Positions 50,818-52,658 of a DNA stretch of 52,658 nt are shown in pieces. Location of the stretch: NCBI GenBank assembly GCA_002067755.1, contig MVQH01000022.1, positions 1 through 52,658 of the forward strand. The letters run 5' to 3'. The position numbers were made by a program, and so were the translations under genes. The DNA comes from Methanosaeta sp. PtaB.Bin018. GTDB lineage: Archaea > Halobacteriota > Methanosarcinia > Methanotrichales > Methanotrichaceae. Positions within the stretch are counted from its first letter, which is position 1, and each line of letters starts with the position of its first letter. The notes under the pieces were generated by a model. The model did not search any database, had not been told where the DNA came from, and was given only the letters and a program-made list of their open reading frames with translations.

Positions 50818-51267
50818 TCACTCGTAGAGCCACCCTTCATCTATTCGCTTGTAGTCTACAAGCTCCGAGGCGCTGAAGTGAAGGGCTATCTCCCGCGCAG
50901 CAGCTGCAGCTGAATCCGAGCCATGGACGACATTTCGGCCCGTCTCAATGGCGAAATCTCCGCGCAGGGTTCCGGGGGCCGCTTCTGCTGGATTGGTGGC
51001 GCCGTTCATCTTCCTCATTGCAGAGATTGCGCCGCGGCCCTCGACCACAAGGGAGACCGACGGTCCTGAGGTGATGAAGTCCACCAGATCCTGGTAGAAC
51101 TTCTTGCCCACATGTTCTGCATAGTGCTCTTTGGCCTTCTCCACAGGCATCACTGTAAGCTTCATGGCCACGATCTTGAAGCCCTTCTCCTCGATTCTTT
51201 GAAGTATCTTGCCCACGAGGCCGCGCTGCACTCCATCGGGCTTAACCATGACGAAGGTTCTCTCCAT
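50818..51267 (-). CDS. ndk: Nucleoside diphosphate kinase
   Basis: Balances NTP pools by phosphate transfer through a His: ERTFVMVKPDGVQRGLVGKI at the N-terminus, YQDLVDFITSGPSVSLVVEG, GTLRGDFA, and the active-site RNVVHGSDSAAAAAREI. 149 residues, normal length. Starts 12 bp after the L24e stop, part of the ribosomal operon. Confidence 0.96.
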   Translation of the reverse strand: MERTFVMVKPDGVQRGLVGKILQRIEEKGFKIVAMKLTVMPVEKAKEHYAEHVGKKFYQDLVDFITSGPSVSLVVEGRGAISAMRKMNGATNPAEAAPGTLRGDFAIETGRNVVHGSDSAAAAAREIALHFSASELVDYKRIDEGWLYE

Positions 51268-51279
51268 CTCCGCCAGGCT

Positions 51280-51450
51280 TCATGCCCCCTTCCTGGCCCA
51301 CTTGATGCGCCTCGTCACGCGCCCAAGGGCGACGTTGTTCTCGCACTTGGCAGAGCAGAAGTAATAGACAGTCCCATCCTTCTTGGCATAGAGCTTGCCA
51401 GTGCCAGGCTCGATGACCTTGTTGCAGAATGTGCACTTTCTCTCTTCCAT
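51280..51450 (-). CDS. rpl24e: Large ribosomal subunit protein L24e (eL24)
   Basis: A 56-residue zinc-ribbon ribosomal protein read from ATG 51450 to TGA 51280-51282: [56 protein letters not shown]. The CxxC...CxxxC cysteines bind Zn. It sits between S28e and ndk, the common archaeal order. Confidence 0.96.
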   Translation of the reverse strand: MEERKCTFCNKVIEPGTGKLYAKKDGTVYYFCSAKCENNVALGRVTRRIKWARKGA

Positions 51451-51457
51451 TCTTTCA

Positions 51458-51670
51458 TCACCTGCTGGTGAGCTTCTTTGCCTCTCGGGCGGTCTCCAGC
51501 AGTATCAGGACATCGCCCATGCGAATAGGTCCCATGCAGTTCCTGGTTATGATGCGGCCCTTGTTGTTGCCCTCCAGGATGCGGCACTTGATCTGCGTCG
51601 CCTCGCCATGCATGCCTGTGACGCCGATGACCTCAATTACCTCTGCTGGTACGCCGTTTTCATCCTCCAT
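51458..51670 (-). CDS. rps28e: Small ribosomal subunit protein S28e (eS28)
   Basis: 70 residues: [40 protein letters not shown] and [20 protein letters not shown] with the terminal LTSR are diagnostic for S28e, an OB-fold protein at the platform of the small subunit. Lies 10 bp after the L7Ae stop; L24e starts 7 bp further on. Confidence 0.97.
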   Translation of the reverse strand: MEDENGVPAEVIEVIGVTGMHGEATQIKCRILEGNNKGRIITRNCMGPIRMGDVLILLETAREAKKLTSR

Positions 51671-51680
51671 GAAATTTCAC

Positions 51681-52049
51681 CTACTTCAGAGCCGCGACCT
51701 TCTGGACTATCTCGTCCAGCAGCTCCTTTCCCTTGCCTGGTTCGACAATGGCCGCAGCTGCGCTCTTGACTCCAAGTCCCGATGCTGCGCCAATCTCGCT
51801 CTGCTTCTTGACATAGATGTAAGGCGTCTTTTTCTCCTCACAGAGAGCAGGAATATGTGCTACTATTTCAGGAGGCTGAACGTCTTCGCCAACAATTACC
51901 AGGCGTGCCACGCCGCGCTCGATGGCCTTTGTGGCTTCATTTGTACCCTTCTTTATTCTGCCAGTATCGCGAGCCAGCTCAAGTGCCTCGAGAGACTTCG
52001 AGGCCAGCTCAGCCGGAACATCAAATCTTACGTATATTGGTCTTGCCAT
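51681..52049 (-). CDS. rpl7ae: Ribosomal protein L7Ae (eL8), K-turn binder
   Basis: 122 residues: [40 protein letters not shown] (RNA-binding KKGxNExTKAxxRG motif), [20 protein letters not shown], and [19 protein letters not shown]. It binds kink-turns in 23S rRNA, box C/D and H/ACA guide RNAs and RNase P RNA. I start it at ATG 52049, 9 nt after AGGAG; an upstream frame to 52067 covers the ribosome site itself. First gene of the S28e-L24e-ndk operon, with a K-turn-like fold in its leader. Confidence 0.96.
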   Translation of the reverse strand: MARPIYVRFDVPAELASKSLEALELARDTGRIKKGTNEATKAIERGVARLVIVGEDVQPPEIVAHIPALCEEKKTPYIYVKKQSEIGAASGLGVKSAAAAIVEPGKGKELLDEIVQKVAALK

Positions 52050-52058
52050 GATCAATTT

Positions 52059-52091
52059 CTCCTTCAAGGCTGCGATTGCAGCCCATCATCA
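52059..52091 (-). promoter_or_regulatory. K-turn-like leader element abutting the L7Ae ribosome site
   Basis: Minus-strand RNA: box C-like UGAUGA (52091-52086), then a stem UGGGCUGC / GCAGCCUU with loop AAUC (stem core 52083-52068), then box D-like UGA (52066-52064, in UUGA), directly followed by AGGAG (52063-52059) and the ATG at 52049. The order tandem G-A, U-U, G-U, then six Watson-Crick pairs is the box C/D K-turn pattern. L7Ae bound here would cover its own ribosome site. Confidence 0.6.
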
Positions 52092-52153
52092 TTCATCGCA
52101 AAAGCGCAAATCAAATTAGATCTGCCTCAAGCTCAACATGTAAAAAGGTTGCG

Positions 52154-52658
52154 CTACGGTCCGAGAAGGGCTTTCAGCACTCCTTGCAGATCCTCGACTC
52201 TGACGTCCCCCCGGATCATTGCCTCTGAGCCTTGCGTGGCATAATCAAGCCCATATTTGCCTGCGATCTCCTTGGCCTTTTGGCTTGATGCTGCATCCGG
52301 CTGAAGATACCTGGCTGTGAGGTTGAAGCCGCCTTGCACTTCGCCAGTCGATTTGCTCACGCCTAAGTAAAATTCTTTGTAGCCTCCGGAGAGCGATGAG
52401 TTTGCACCTTTGCCCAGAGCTGCCACCTGAAGATCTGCCGCCTTGCCTTGCGGCAAGGTGAAGCTGTCCGTTGGGAGACCTCCGGAGATCACATCGATGA
52501 CCTGCTGCATCGAAGCTTGAGTTCCAAAGAGAGTCGGCTTGCCCATCACAGTTACATAATCAGAGCCCGACGGGATCATCATATAGTTCTCGTATGGTAC
52601 CACGAGACCTGCATAGCCCACGTGGAATGGTTTGATCCAGTGGAACTCAATCCAGGTA
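52154..52658 (-). CDS. Unknown protein, 5' end outside the window (partial)
   Basis: The minus frame is open to the window edge (reading WIEFHWIKPFHVGYAGLVV before the first internal GTG at 52621) and ends at 52154. The visible ~167 residues include PSGSDYVTVMGKPTLFGTQA, YKEFYLGVSKSTGEVQGGFN and a C-terminal QGSEAMIRGDVRVEDLQGVL helix. It may be an archaeal surface or substrate-handling protein; I do not recognise the family. About 105 bp separate it from the L7Ae ATG. Confidence 0.6.
   Translation of the reverse strand, partial: TWIEFHWIKPFHVGYAGLVVPYENYMMIPSGSDYVTVMGKPTLFGTQASMQQVIDVISGGLPTDSFTLPQGKAADLQVAALGKGANSSLSGGYKEFYLGVSKSTGEVQGGFNLTARYLQPDAASSQKAKEIAGKYGLDYATQGSEAMIRGDVRVEDLQGVLKALLGP

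Overview
The window is chromosomal DNA of an archaeon. Archaeal-type aEF-2, EF-1A, aIF5B, L7Ae, S28e and L24e, an initiator tRNA-Met with an A1-U72 end, TATA-box promoters and GatCAB all point that way. A CooC-type ATPase for CO dehydrogenase maturation and a class II ribonucleotide reductase suggest a methanogen. The mix of genes would suit a Methanothrix (Methanosaeta)-like organism, but the genus is inference only.

Layout. (1) 1-4.5 kb: edge of a surface-polysaccharide locus broken by mobile DNA. It holds an IS5-type transposase, an intact IS66-type element with 13-bp terminal repeats and an 8-bp target duplication, and a decayed IS5-type transposase. (2) 4.5-16 kb: an AT-rich glycan locus with a flippase, an Fe-S/FrhB-like protein, a pyruvyl-transferase-like protein, a GT-C-like membrane protein, four GT2 glycosyltransferases (one fused to a YdjM/DUF457 membrane domain), a DUF362 protein and a Gfo/Idh/MocA oxidoreductase. 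Most minus-strand genes here overlap or nearly touch. (3) 16-24 kb: a scrap-heap region. It has two decayed GT2 5' ends flanking a UPF0175/PIN toxin-antitoxin pair, three tandem acylphosphatase-coiled-coil genes interleaved with two decayed 3' ends of UDP-GlcNAc 2-epimerase, a frameshifted YdjM gene, an IS66 scrap, and a pair of secreted repeat proteins. (4) 24-33 kb: initiator tRNA-Met, a large hybrid histidine kinase, nrdJ, cooC-like, purM and aspartate kinase. (5) 33-37.5 kb: aEF-2, EF-1A, S10 and tRNA-Arg(CCG). (6) 37.5-45.6 kb: accessory cell-surface genes: a tiny tyrosine-rich secreted protein, an MFS exporter, an ABC exporter operon with two small DNA-binding-like proteins, and repeat-containing secreted proteins. 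(7) 45.7-52.6 kb: gatCAB facing the L7Ae-S28e-L24e-NDK-aIF5B cluster, plus the end of an unknown gene.

The most interesting non-coding signals are a K-turn-like fold in the L7Ae leader directly against its ribosome binding site, a two-part promoter element with identical spacing shared by two separate transcription units near 42.6 and 44.1 kb, and a duplicated promoter/operator at 43.5 kb. The most interesting coding signals are the expanding acylphosphatase-coiled-coil array, the tyrosine-rich protein (probably started at ATT), and the YdjM-GT2 fusion with a decayed standalone relative 7 kb away.
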